NCBI GenBank assembly: GCA_016842065.1
Contig: JAEPDS010000008.1
Location: 115,502-179,501, forward strand
Direction of reading: 5' to 3'
DNA length: 64,000 nt
Source: Candidatus Thiodiazotropha sp. 'RUGA'
GTDB taxonomy: Bacteria > Pseudomonadota > Gammaproteobacteria > Chromatiales > Chromatiaceae
This document shows positions 18,601 to 26,132 of the stretch, piece after piece. The translations under genes and the position numbers were made by a program. Below the pieces are notes generated by a model that did no database searches, was not told the origin of the DNA, and saw nothing but the letters and a program-made list of their open reading frames with translations. Positions within the stretch are counted from its first letter, which is position 1. The number at the start of each line of letters is the position of its first letter.

Positions 18601-19146
18601 TTGCAAGACGCCAAACACATAGCCAAGCTGGAGCGGGAGGCGGTCATCGATGAAGCCCGGCGGGAAGGGACGCGCAGTGCCTGGGAGCGCGACCAGGCCC
18701 GCGCCCGTTTTGAACGGGATCGGGCTGAGCGCAAACGCTCGGCCGCTGCCCTGAGGGGCGCATTGATGGGGGCGCTTGGAGCAGTAAATCAGGCAAAGAC
18801 AGCACGCAGCAGCGCTGCCGGTTCGACTTCATCCGCAAACAATGGGGACGATATATTCGACCGTATGGCTAAGGAGAATGAGCGTAAATATGGCGGTATG
18901 ATGGAAAAGTACCGGGAGAGCCAGAGCTCCTTTACTGCGCCAAAAGGACAACAGACGACCGTCAGTGATCAGACGGATTGGCAGGCAAGGCCCCGTTCCC
19001 CTGAGCCCAGGCACTCTCCAGGAACTCCGCCACCATCTCAGGATGGCGGCATACTGCCACCCCCAGGTGGCGGTATTCTGCCTCCTCCAAGTGGCGGCTA
19101 TGAGTGCACCGGTTCTCGCGAGTGGTGTGACGAGAACAGATTCTGA
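15670..19146 (+). CDS. Large secreted helical protein with Pro/Gly-rich tail, 1158 residues
   Basis: The start at 15670 gives an N-terminal export signal (KITLVVALTISVILSSLAIA, cleavage near ADGPQ). The bulk is charged, Gln/Lys/Glu-rich helix with likely coiled coils (KKRQIEALKAKGVEKGT, about 240; RLRQQMQKIELQNRIKELEG, about 550; EREAVIDEARREGTRSAWER, about 990). A TPR-like stretch lies around 890-940 (YQRALALANEAHGLDPDHPW). The tail is Pro/Gly-rich with two GGILPPP repeats and ends in ECTGSREWCDENRF, whose two cysteines may pair. I do not recognise a family. It converges with the lipoprotein gene, with 2 bases between stops. A surface or periplasmic scaffold is a guess. Confidence 0.75.
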   Translation: MRMQKNLIAGAAKITLVVALTISVILSSLAIADGPQYLSPEIHEALRAKVAGNATPRQEALLFANNDAINRARLARQIPDKQYQAAQEHFKQLNQEFAADAAKEAKAGFEVQKSKSKRSQPGTDSDYITDVDSPDQIKQMQQGYNRRVNDYLQEHEVISADRDNWHNKLDTDFMANPKKVNRSEFEQVSLSNNDAYQRPEAADWEYKSRNPKAGPIRQRETVEYDSEMEDFRNKKKRQIEALKAKGVEKGTLDEGKLIQKQAQQQKYDSRIGDADARYRQDHGLSAADNPTHDLARLGANREPDVSEDLARELLGKKPGETLSPADMDRAQRQLDSKRQAAFGTEQNIYQNAKRSMAKGVMEKAQLDTEVDQWMRQNGLADPNVPSEHSKQAARDAAQIMENMSPSEKGRFMSEVEHSLPKDPRTGDLTPEGRQLMSDLRNEMALRPGAKPALKQPDLGDVAVVGKPGSKVKVKPIDGGMPKKGGGTPMMDGLGAVEAGVQMGEATARQLGKVLDRDDKSVTARDVGEIIGEGTGYTPMRQAVVDTRLRQQMQKIELQNRIKELEGKPGPRTAAEQAEIDRLKTQAANTDTTASNLQDLGNQMLVEPNKEIASRRWQEMEAQAKAEGRKPEFLRDGIPAMANISAEVVGNALGMGAAANTAAEMDTYESRAQWSEQQKAMVQQLTHESIWANKRTQKAVAELESILNSGQPHTPENQQRIKALLGEIDANQQKMNQLIAIADRNLAEVDPKKLATLRGLAGAHPDPQSMADYARQVSEEARSKAVKQAKLADEAQQKKQQQDDGWGSAESGYGDEPIAKALTSEEALTERITEIMLSEPDPQKRKALIREAIREHGGGAGSETADQGSDWGDGGYEQVSPAERYVSAITAANDACEYQRALALANEAHGLDPDHPWLSQNYPTIQLLAQRDQAYRRAIGSAIDSLEQGQVSDSVGSLKTAMQNASTHCGQDDTVRGLLQDAKHIAKLEREAVIDEARREGTRSAWERDQARARFERDRAERKRSAAALRGALMGALGAVNQAKTARSSAAGSTSSANNGDDIFDRMAKENERKYGGMMEKYRESQSSFTAPKGQQTTVSDQTDWQARPRSPEPRHSPGTPPPSQDGGILPPPGGGILPPPSGGYECTGSREWCDENRF

Positions 19147-19148
19147 GG

Positions 19149-20093
19149 TTAGCGACTTTCGACGGAAAACCTCATTATCTGACTACTGCAGGCAGAATCG
19201 ATACAGACCTCACCCTTATAGGTATAGACCCCTGGCTTGGCTCGTGCGGGGATCTGTTGACGAAAGGTGGAGGCGTGTTTTCCTGCAGATTTCATCTCCC
19301 GGCGCTCTTTGGGATAACCTGGAAGGGTTTTTCCGTTGAAGATCAAATGGCGTGTCTCGGTGACTTCGATACTTTCACGCCCGCCGGTTTCCAATAGATA
19401 ATCCAAATTCAGTCTGAGCGTCTTGCCCGGGGTGATTCGCGCCGGTTCAGCCACTGCTTGCAACGCTCCAAGTTGTGGTCTGACAACCTTCTCGGCTTGT
19501 GGCTTCGGTGTGACGGCTGGGGTTAACGAAAGCTGCTTTGGAGGGGCGACCATTTCTGTCTCCACGACTTGGCTTTCAAACTCGTCTTCCGCCAGGAAAC
19601 GGATTGTGGATCGGCTAACCATTGCCTCCAGGTTCGATGGGGTAGCGTTTTCATTGGTCCATTTAGCATGGGCCATGGGGCCATGCATGGCCCAGTTGTC
19701 CAGATGTTCGGTTTCGATTGTGATCTTGCCGGTTTTCTTCTGTTCGGTTTCATAGGCAAGATAGATTCGCCAGGTGGAATGCTGAGTCACATCCGTAATC
19801 TTTGCCAGGGTACCAGCGGAAGCAAGCAGTTGTTTGCTCCTCTCCGATTTGCTCAAACAGTCTGCTTTTGCATGAGGCGTGGTTAAACACAGATGAGTGG
19901 GCTCTCCCTTGTAGACAAGCAACTGGTTGGTCCAGTCGGTGCGGAAGACAAACTCACGCCCGACGAAGTGGTTCTTCAGTTCGATCATCCGGTCCTTGGT
20001 GACCAACGGTCCGGGCATGCCGCAGCCGGTAACCAGAAGGGTGATAATGAAGAGACGGATCATTTGCCGTTGAGGATTGGCATGGGTCTTCAT
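19149..20093 (-). CDS. Lipoprotein of unknown function, 314 residues
   Basis: I choose the ATG at 20093 because it follows GAGG at 8 bases; an in-frame TTG at 20117 is weaker. A lipobox is present (LFIITLLVTGCG), so the protein should be lipidated at the cysteine. The N-terminal domain has FVGREFVFRTDWTNQLLVYKG; a linker follows (PPKQLSLTPAVTPKPQAEK); the C-terminal 100 residues look like a beta-sandwich (GKTLRLNLDYLLETG, GVYTYKGEVCIDSACSS). Residue D after the lipid cysteine is absent, so outer-membrane sorting is allowed. Convergent with the 1158-residue protein gene; a functional link is possible but not shown. Confidence 0.75.
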   Translation of the reverse strand: MKTHANPQRQMIRLFIITLLVTGCGMPGPLVTKDRMIELKNHFVGREFVFRTDWTNQLLVYKGEPTHLCLTTPHAKADCLSKSERSKQLLASAGTLAKITDVTQHSTWRIYLAYETEQKKTGKITIETEHLDNWAMHGPMAHAKWTNENATPSNLEAMVSRSTIRFLAEDEFESQVVETEMVAPPKQLSLTPAVTPKPQAEKVVRPQLGALQAVAEPARITPGKTLRLNLDYLLETGGRESIEVTETRHLIFNGKTLPGYPKERREMKSAGKHASTFRQQIPARAKPGVYTYKGEVCIDSACSSQIMRFSVESR

Positions 20094-20129
20094 GGGATAG
20101 CCTCGGTCACTGCTCAATGGGAGAGTCCA

Positions 20130-20146
20130 TGATACCGCTGGTATCA
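20130..20146. promoter_or_regulatory. 17-base palindrome upstream of the lipoprotein gene
   Basis: TGATACC-GCT-GGTATCA has perfect 7-base arms. It lies 37 bases upstream of the minus-strand start at 20093, a position suited to an operator. No regulator identified. Confidence 0.4.
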
Positions 20147-20300
20147 GGATAAATCATTGATGAACATAAGAGGTGCCCAATACGCCCTCCAGCGCCGGAT
20201 GCTTGTCTTGAGTTTAAAAAACACAAACTCATGCATCGGTGAGCGGATCTGGAGAGATCCATGTCGCTGATCGTATAAACTGCCTGGAACCACGATCAGT

Positions 20301-21374
20301 TTATGCGAGTAGCGCAACACTTTTCACCTGGGCATAGAGCATCATCCCTTCATGGATACCCATACCCATGGCTGAACGACGGGTAATACGCGAAAGCAGG
20401 GTCTGACCATCCTCCAGTTCAAGGCGCACCAGCATCTGGGTCGGGTTGATATCGTGGGTATCGATCACCCGGGCGGGCAGAATGTTTAGAATGCTGGTGT
20501 CCGAATGGGCATGTATCGCCAGACTTACATCCCTGGCCTGGATCTGCACCCGGGCGTGACGGCCCACCGGCAGATCCTCCCTCGGTACCGCCACCCGGTT
20601 GCCCTGCAGGGAGATCCAGGTGAGATGGTAGCTGTTGTCATGGGAGCTTACCGTGCCCTCCAGAAACGCCGAGGCGTCACCGTAGCCGGAGAGGGGGAGA
20701 TCGAGTCGGGTGAGCAGGTTGGCGGCCTCACCGGATGCGATTACCTTGCCCTGATCCAGCAGCACCATTCGGTCGGCCAGCCTGGCGACCTCGTTGGGAT
20801 CGTGGGAGACATAGATCGAAGGGATACCGAGCTCGTCGTGCAGGCTCTCCAGGTAGGGGAGGATCAGCTGCTTGGCCCTATGGTCGAGGGCCGACAGGGG
20901 CTCATCCATCAGTAACAGCCTCGGACTGGTCAGCAGGGCGCGGGCAATCGCCACCCTTTGTCGCTCTCCGCCAGAGAGCTTGTGGGTCTCCCGTTTGAGC
21001 AGTCCGGCGATACCGAGCAGTTCCACCACATCGTGAAAGGCGATCAGACGCGCCTGCTCGGCCACCCGGCGCATGCCGTATTCCAGATTGCGACGCACCG
21101 AGAGATGGGGGAACAGACTCGCCTCCTGAAACACATACCCCAGGGCACGTCGGTGAGGTGGCAGAAAGCGGCGTTGATCCTGCCATACCTCGTCATTGAT
21201 ACGAACCAGCCCCTGGGAGGGGCGCTCCAGGCCTGCAATCGCTCTCAATACGCTGGTTTTACCGGAACCGGAGGAGCCGAACAGGGCGGTGACCCCCTGG
21301 GCCGGTACGGAGAAGGCCACATCCAGATCGAAATCACCCAGCTGATTGGATATCCGGACTTCGATCTCGCTCAT
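20301..21374 (-). CDS. modC: Molybdate ABC transporter ATP-binding protein
   Basis: A 357-residue ModC. The ATPase domain has the Walker [10 protein letters not shown] near residue 33, signature [15 protein letters not shown] and Walker [14 protein letters not shown]. The C-terminal third holds the TOBE molybdate-binding domain ([21 protein letters not shown]). It energises molybdate uptake with ModB and ModA. It overlaps modB by 4 bases (ATGA) on the minus strand. Two decayed copies of its 3' end lie at 13.7 and 15.4 kb. Confidence 0.96.
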   Translation of the reverse strand: MSEIEVRISNQLGDFDLDVAFSVPAQGVTALFGSSGSGKTSVLRAIAGLERPSQGLVRINDEVWQDQRRFLPPHRRALGYVFQEASLFPHLSVRRNLEYGMRRVAEQARLIAFHDVVELLGIAGLLKRETHKLSGGERQRVAIARALLTSPRLLLMDEPLSALDHRAKQLILPYLESLHDELGIPSIYVSHDPNEVARLADRMVLLDQGKVIASGEAANLLTRLDLPLSGYGDASAFLEGTVSSHDNSYHLTWISLQGNRVAVPREDLPVGRHARVQIQARDVSLAIHAHSDTSILNILPARVIDTHDINPTQMLVRLELEDGQTLLSRITRRSAMGMGIHEGMMLYAQVKSVALLA

Positions 21375-22048
21375 GGACGATGGCTCCGGGTGTAGCGGCC
21401 ATTGACCAGGTAGAGGGTCATCAGTACCAGGAATGAGAAGGCCAGCATACCGGCGGCGAGCAGGTGAGCCTGATCGTATTCAAGCGACTCCACATGGTCG
21501 TAGATCGCCACCGAGAGCACTTTGGTCTCACCGGGGATGTTACCGCCGATCATCAAAACCACCCCGAACTCACCGATGGTGTGGGCGAAGCAGAGGACCG
21601 CTGCGGTGAGGAATCCGGGCCGCGCCAGGGGAATCACGATCGTCACAAAACGGTCCCAGGGAGAGGCGCGCAGGGTTGAGGCGACCTCCATCGGTCGAGG
21701 CCCCAGGGCCTCGAAGGCGTTCTGCAGTGGTTGGACCACAAACGGCAGGGAGTAGAGGACCGAGGCGAACACCAGGCCTTCGAAGGTGAAGGGCAGGGTG
21801 CCGATGCCCATCGCCTGGGTAAGCTGGCCCACCGGGCCATCCGGGGCGAGCATGATCAGCAGATAGAAACCGAGTACCGTGGGTGGCAGCACCAGGGGCA
21901 GAGCGACCACGGCGGCCAGGGCCTGTTTGTACCAGACCTGGGTTCTGGCCAGCCACCAGGCGATCGGTGTGCCGATGATCAGCAGCAGCACGGTGGTGGT
22001 GCCAGCCAGTTTCAGGGTCAACCAGACGGGTTGCCAGTCAAAGTCCAT
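21371..22048 (-). CDS. modB: Molybdate ABC transporter permease
   Basis: A 225-residue inner-membrane permease from the ATG at 22048 (GGAG seven bases before it); an in-frame TTG at 22060 is less likely. About five to six membrane helices are visible. The EAA loop, [25 protein letters not shown], contacts ModC. It sits between modA and modC on one strand and is coupled to modC by ATGA overlap. Confidence 0.95.
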   Translation of the reverse strand: MDFDWQPVWLTLKLAGTTTVLLLIIGTPIAWWLARTQVWYKQALAAVVALPLVLPPTVLGFYLLIMLAPDGPVGQLTQAMGIGTLPFTFEGLVFASVLYSLPFVVQPLQNAFEALGPRPMEVASTLRASPWDRFVTIVIPLARPGFLTAAVLCFAHTIGEFGVVLMIGGNIPGETKVLSVAIYDHVESLEYDQAHLLAAGMLAFSFLVLMTLYLVNGRYTRSHRP

Positions 22049-22111
22049 AGTCCGCTCCAACAGACGCTGATAGAGATTGATGGTGGATCACCATACCTCG
22101 ACTCGTGCTGT

Positions 22112-22873
22112 CTACTCCACCCCGTAGCCGTAGGCCTGGATCAGCTGTTTTGCCTTTTCGCTCTTGAGAAAGTCGAGAAAGGCGTGGGCAGCGGGGTTGT
22201 CCTGGCCCCTGTTCAGCAAAACCGCTGCCTGATCGATCGGTGCATAGTAGCTCTCCGGGATCTCCCATAAGGTACCGCTTTTGCCCTGCCATGCCTTGAT
22301 CTGGGCCAAGGCGACAAACCCGGCATTCGCATTGCCGGTTGCCACGAACTGAAAGGTTTGCGCGATTGAATCGCCCTTCACCAGTCTGGCTCGGGTCTGC
22401 TTCAGTATGCCGAGGTGTTGCATCACCTGTTGTGCCGCCAGGCCGTAGGGGGCGGTTTTAGGATTGGCGAGCGCCAGGTGTCTGAAATCAGACCGTTTCA
22501 GATAGGACTCGCCCTCCATAAACAGTGACTCCCGGAGGCTCCACAGAACCAGTTTTCCCCGCGCATAGACAAAGCCGCTGCCGGAAACCGCAAGACCCTC
22601 GTTTTGCGCCTTTTCAGGCCTCGCCCGGTCGGCGGCCAGAAAGACCTCGAAGGGTGCGCCATGCTCGATCTGTGAATAGAGCTTGCCGGTGGAACCGTAG
22701 CTGATCCTGGTGGTATGACCTGTCTGCTGCTCGAACCGCTCAGCCAGGATACGTGCCACATCGGTGAAATTGGCGGCGATGGCGAGTTTGACTTCTGCAG
22801 CTTCAACGCCGGTGGCAGAGAGAACAAGCGTCAGCAGGAGTGTGATTAGCGGTTTCACAGATCTTCCAGTCAT
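22112..22873 (-). CDS. modA: Molybdate-binding periplasmic protein
   Basis: A 253-residue protein with signal peptide ending VLSATGVEA. The mature sequence is ModA-like: LAIAANFTDVARILAERFEQQ, RISYGSTGKLYSQIEHGAPFEVFLAAD, ARGKLVLWS and LALANPKTAPYGLAAQQVM. The Ser/Ala clusters near SYGSTGK and AANF form the oxyanion pocket in the family. First gene of a minus-strand modABC operon; I could not find a clear ModE box upstream. Confidence 0.95.
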   Translation of the reverse strand: MTGRSVKPLITLLLTLVLSATGVEAAEVKLAIAANFTDVARILAERFEQQTGHTTRISYGSTGKLYSQIEHGAPFEVFLAADRARPEKAQNEGLAVSGSGFVYARGKLVLWSLRESLFMEGESYLKRSDFRHLALANPKTAPYGLAAQQVMQHLGILKQTRARLVKGDSIAQTFQFVATGNANAGFVALAQIKAWQGKSGTLWEIPESYYAPIDQAAVLLNRGQDNPAAHAFLDFLKSEKAKQLIQAYGYGVE

Positions 22874-23105
22874 GATTCGATACTACATTGGGACCACGAT
22901 TCGAAGCTGCCATTCATATCCGTCAATGTGCATTCGATTGGGTGGTTCAGACCAACCCTATCGTATTTTGCAATCCAGGTGCCAATATTTTTTTATATTA
23001 ATAACAATGGGATAGGTTGAGTATGTTGGTAGAGGCCTGTCGCTGATACGACAATTGTCATATTTGCCCCAGCCACATCAATGGTCTGAGCCGAAAACGC
23101 TGAAG

Positions 23106-23519
23106 CTAAAAATCTTCCTGCTCTCCTTTGGCCTGACTGTGCCGGTAGCGAAGTACCAGAATGGCAAAGGTCAACATCAGGATTGCGCCGGTAATGGTGA
23201 GAATGGTCTCATTCGGCATCTGTTTGATATCGATGGTCAGCAAGCGGGTCAGGGCGGTGATCGCGATATAGATCAGAAACTGCACCGGCAGTCTGCGGGT
23301 TTTGAAATAGATACCGACCATGGCACCCAGCTCCAGGTAGATGAAGAGCAGCAGGATGTCTTTGAGGGTCGCATGGCCGTGGCTGACCATCTCCATGTAG
23401 GCCACCACGCCGGACCAGACCACGGTGGCGCCGATCACGAACAGGCCGACGATGTGGAAGGTCTCTACCAGGATGTCTCCCAGTTTTTCGATGATCTGGA
23501 AGCTCTTTGGTTCACTCAT
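23106..23519 (-). CDS. PsiE-like membrane protein
   Basis: A 137-residue protein with four membrane helices that matches the phosphate-starvation-inducible PsiE family: LLLFIYLELGAMVGIYFKTRRLPVQFLIYIAITALTRLL is the diagnostic block (shown in part: LELGAMVGIYF). Function is unknown in the family. It lies between modA and thiL, 232 bases from modA on the same strand, so it probably has its own promoter. Confidence 0.85.
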   Translation of the reverse strand: MSEPKSFQIIEKLGDILVETFHIVGLFVIGATVVWSGVVAYMEMVSHGHATLKDILLLFIYLELGAMVGIYFKTRRLPVQFLIYIAITALTRLLTIDIKQMPNETILTITGAILMLTFAILVLRYRHSQAKGEQEDF

Positions 23520-23632
23520 TACTACCGCCCTTTTTTCTTCTTTTTAATACAACCCCGGAGGGAATCTCGCTTTGTTCTTCTTTTGGTGGAAAGTTACACT
23601 GCCAATTATAGGAGACAATTGCTGATTATCAG

Positions 23633-24616
23633 ATGAAGATCAAAAAAGAGACCCCTGAGTTCGCGCTGATTAACCAATATTTTAAACAGCTCACCAATCC
23701 GCGCCAGGATGTGGTTCTGGGGGTTGGCGATGATGCCGCGTTGCTGCAGGTGCAGGAAGAGAGCTTGTTGGTGGTGAGTGTCGATACGATGGTCTCGGGG
23801 GTACACTTTTTTGAGGATGTGTCCGCCGAGGCACTGGGGCATAAGGCATTGGCGGTCAATCTGAGTGACATGGCCGCGATGGGCGCTGAACCCAGCTGGG
23901 CCACCCTGGCACTGACTCTGCCGGAAGTGGATGAACAGTGGGTTGCCGGCTTTTGTCGAGGATTCGCCGAGTTGGCGAATCGTTTCAACGTCTCCCTGGT
24001 GGGGGGCGATACCACCAGAGGACCCCTCAGTCTCACCGTACAGATCCATGGAATGGTTGCAAAAGATCAGGCCATGCGTCGTGACGGGGCCCAAGTTGGG
24101 GACGATATCTATGTCACCGGAACCCTGGGTGATGCGGCAATGGGATTGCGCTTGCTTGAATCAACACAGGCTTTAACAGCGGCTCAGCAGAAACTGGTCG
24201 ACCGATTGGAGCGACCGCACCCGAGAGTGGAGGCAGGCATTGCATTACGCCATCTGGCTCACAGCGCAATCGATCTCTCTGATGGTCTGCTTGCTGACCT
24301 GGGACATATCCTGACACAGAGTGGCGTAGGGGCCAGTCTGCAACTTGAGCAGTTGCCTGTTTCAGCTAAACTGCGTGCGGTCATGGGGGATGATCTGGAT
24401 TGGTCCCGGTTGGTTTCAGCGGGCGATGACTACGAACTCTGCCTGACCCTGCCTGCTGCAGGTCGTGAGGCGGTGTCGGCCGTTGCCAGACAGCTGTCAC
24501 TGCCGATCAGTCGCATAGGCTCTGTTGAAGCAGAACCTGGAATACGTTGTTTCGATAAGCAAGGCGCAGCATGGCACCCTCCACAGCTTGGGTTCGATCA
24601 TTTTAGGACCAGCTAG
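23633..24616 (+). CDS. thiL: Thiamine-monophosphate kinase
   Basis: A 327-residue ThiL, usual length. Motifs include GVGDDAALL near residue 30, NLSDMAAMGAEPSWATLALTL, VGGDTTRGPLS and IDLSDGLLADLGHI. It makes thiamine diphosphate from thiamine phosphate with ATP. In most Gammaproteobacteria it follows nusB directly and precedes pgpA; here both links are broken by accessory DNA. Preceded by the rib/nusB genes only at a distance, so it needs its own promoter. Confidence 0.95.
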   Translation: MKIKKETPEFALINQYFKQLTNPRQDVVLGVGDDAALLQVQEESLLVVSVDTMVSGVHFFEDVSAEALGHKALAVNLSDMAAMGAEPSWATLALTLPEVDEQWVAGFCRGFAELANRFNVSLVGGDTTRGPLSLTVQIHGMVAKDQAMRRDGAQVGDDIYVTGTLGDAAMGLRLLESTQALTAAQQKLVDRLERPHPRVEAGIALRHLAHSAIDLSDGLLADLGHILTQSGVGASLQLEQLPVSAKLRAVMGDDLDWSRLVSAGDDYELCLTLPAAGREAVSAVARQLSLPISRIGSVEAEPGIRCFDKQGAAWHPPQLGFDHFRTS

Positions 24617-24706
24617 CACCGATCCATCGGTGCATCTTCTTCCCAACGGAACTAATCAAGTTGCGCAGTCGTCGCACATTCTGATTAATGCCACAAAGGA
24701 GTTCAG

Positions 24707-24832
24707 TTGACGGTAGATCCCGGCACAGTCGTCCATTTTGAATACGAAGTTTCTGATCGAACGGTTAGTGTGGTTTATCGAACTTGGGTCTTATCTACTA
24801 TCCCGACGTTGTCTCAAATGATTTACGAATAA
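24707..24832 (+). pseudogene. Possible remnant of an FKBP-type (SlyD-like) prolyl isomerase
   Basis: A 41-codon frame starts with TTG at 24707 behind AAAGGAG at 24695-24701. Its first residues, MTVDPGTVVHFEYEVSD, resemble the N-terminus of SlyD/FklB-type prolyl isomerases, but similarity stops there and the frame runs into the 3' end of the opposite hydrolase gene. It could be the stump of a gene cut off when the 24.8-28.4 kb module arrived. Evidence is a short similarity from memory, so confidence is low. Confidence 0.3.
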
Positions 24833-26132
24833 AGGCCAGGGTCTTGGCCTGTTCAAAGTAGTTTGTATGTATCACTTTGCTCTGTGTGCCATAGTCGAGA
24901 ATCTGTGAGTCCGGTATGATCAATTCGTCGGTCAAATCGGTCATGGAGAGGGTGTCGACAACCAGGTCATTTTTACCTTCGAACAGGATATCTGTTCCGA
25001 TATCGGCAAGCTTCATCTTCAGCTTTCCCTTGCGAAAAACCTTCCAGAATTTCCAGCCGACTTTCTCACTCTCAAAATCGGATACGATAAAAAAATAGTC
25101 TCGATCCGCGCGCGGGTTTGCGTAACTTCGCAAGCTCAGCAGTTCGTAGTTGTTGCCGACCCGGGATTGACCGGCAAGCCCGGGAACGATGGCCACCACC
25201 GCATCGGCCAAAGGCGTTTTGCCGGCGACACGCAACACCGAGGTGATGATCTGAAACATACCGGTGGCAAACATCAGCAAGGGCACCGCAGCGCTGACCT
25301 TGGTGATGACATTGCCGATGTTGTAGGCCATATCCATGGCGCCCCGGATGTTGGCCGGGGAGGCCAGTCCGGTACCGGCCAATGGGGATCCGGCAAACAC
25401 CACCCGCCTTTTGCCACGCCCCCGGTCCAAAGCCTCGACCCACCAGCGGGTTACCACACCGCCCCGGCTGTGGCTGATGACATCCACATCGGCGTTTGTA
25501 TTGCCCATGGCAAGAGCCAGTGTGTGGGCATTCACGAACGGACTCTTCGATAGAGTGGCATGATCGAAGGTGAGTATCTGGTCGTATTGCCGGCTTGCCC
25601 AGCGCAGGAATTCATCACCGGTCTTGAAGCCTCTTCTGTCTATCTGGTCAAAGTAGGCATCCGATTTGCTGAAGGTGCCGTGCACGAACAGCAATATTTT
25701 TTTGCCTTTGCCCAGGGGTTTGATATCCGTTCCATCACCGACGATTTTGCCGTTCTTCCATTCGCGCAAACCCCGCTCGGGGGTCAATTTATCATCGAGC
25801 AGGGCCACCGCCTGGGTGACCTGGTTGTAGGGCAAGAGTGACATCGGGCGCTCCAGTTTTACCTGCTCCCTGCCCGTTACTTTGCGTGGACGTCCCCGTC
25901 GCTTGGGTGAAACCGGGGTCAGTGGCCGCTCTTCAAGGCTCAGCGCTTCGCCACCGATATCCAGCACCCGCATCTTGGTCATTTGCAAGGCCGCCTTTTT
26001 CGCGCCAGCGCGGCGAGGGCCTGGCCGGCCGAGTGAGTCGGCTGATTTCAGGGTGTCGGGATCCGGCGTGAGATTCAACGCCTCAAGTGCTCGATCCAGA
26101 TGCTTACTGTTTACACGTAGTTCGTCTGTCAT
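24798..26132 (-). CDS. Alpha/beta hydrolase (DUF7379-like)
   Basis: A 444-residue protein. After a basic, disordered N-terminus (SPKRRGRPRKVTGRE near 75) comes an alpha/beta-hydrolase core: KKILLFVHGTFSKSD near 145, the nucleophile elbow ISHSRGG with Ser222, an acidic residue in GKNDLVVDT and a histidine in KVIHTNYFE, which together give a plausible Ser-Asp-His triad. A hydrophobic stretch (AAVPLLMFATGMFQIITSVL) suggests membrane or lipid contact. It resembles the DUF7379 lipase-like family. It overlaps the upstream gene by ATGA, so it is the second gene of a two-gene operon. Substrate unknown. Confidence 0.8.
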   Translation of the reverse strand: MTDELRVNSKHLDRALEALNLTPDPDTLKSADSLGRPGPRRAGAKKAALQMTKMRVLDIGGEALSLEERPLTPVSPKRRGRPRKVTGREQVKLERPMSLLPYNQVTQAVALLDDKLTPERGLREWKNGKIVGDGTDIKPLGKGKKILLFVHGTFSKSDAYFDQIDRRGFKTGDEFLRWASRQYDQILTFDHATLSKSPFVNAHTLALAMGNTNADVDVISHSRGGVVTRWWVEALDRGRGKRRVVFAGSPLAGTGLASPANIRGAMDMAYNIGNVITKVSAAVPLLMFATGMFQIITSVLRVAGKTPLADAVVAIVPGLAGQSRVGNNYELLSLRSYANPRADRDYFFIVSDFESEKVGWKFWKVFRKGKLKMKLADIGTDILFEGKNDLVVDTLSMTDLTDELIIPDSQILDYGTQSKVIHTNYFEQAKTLAFIRKSFETTSG

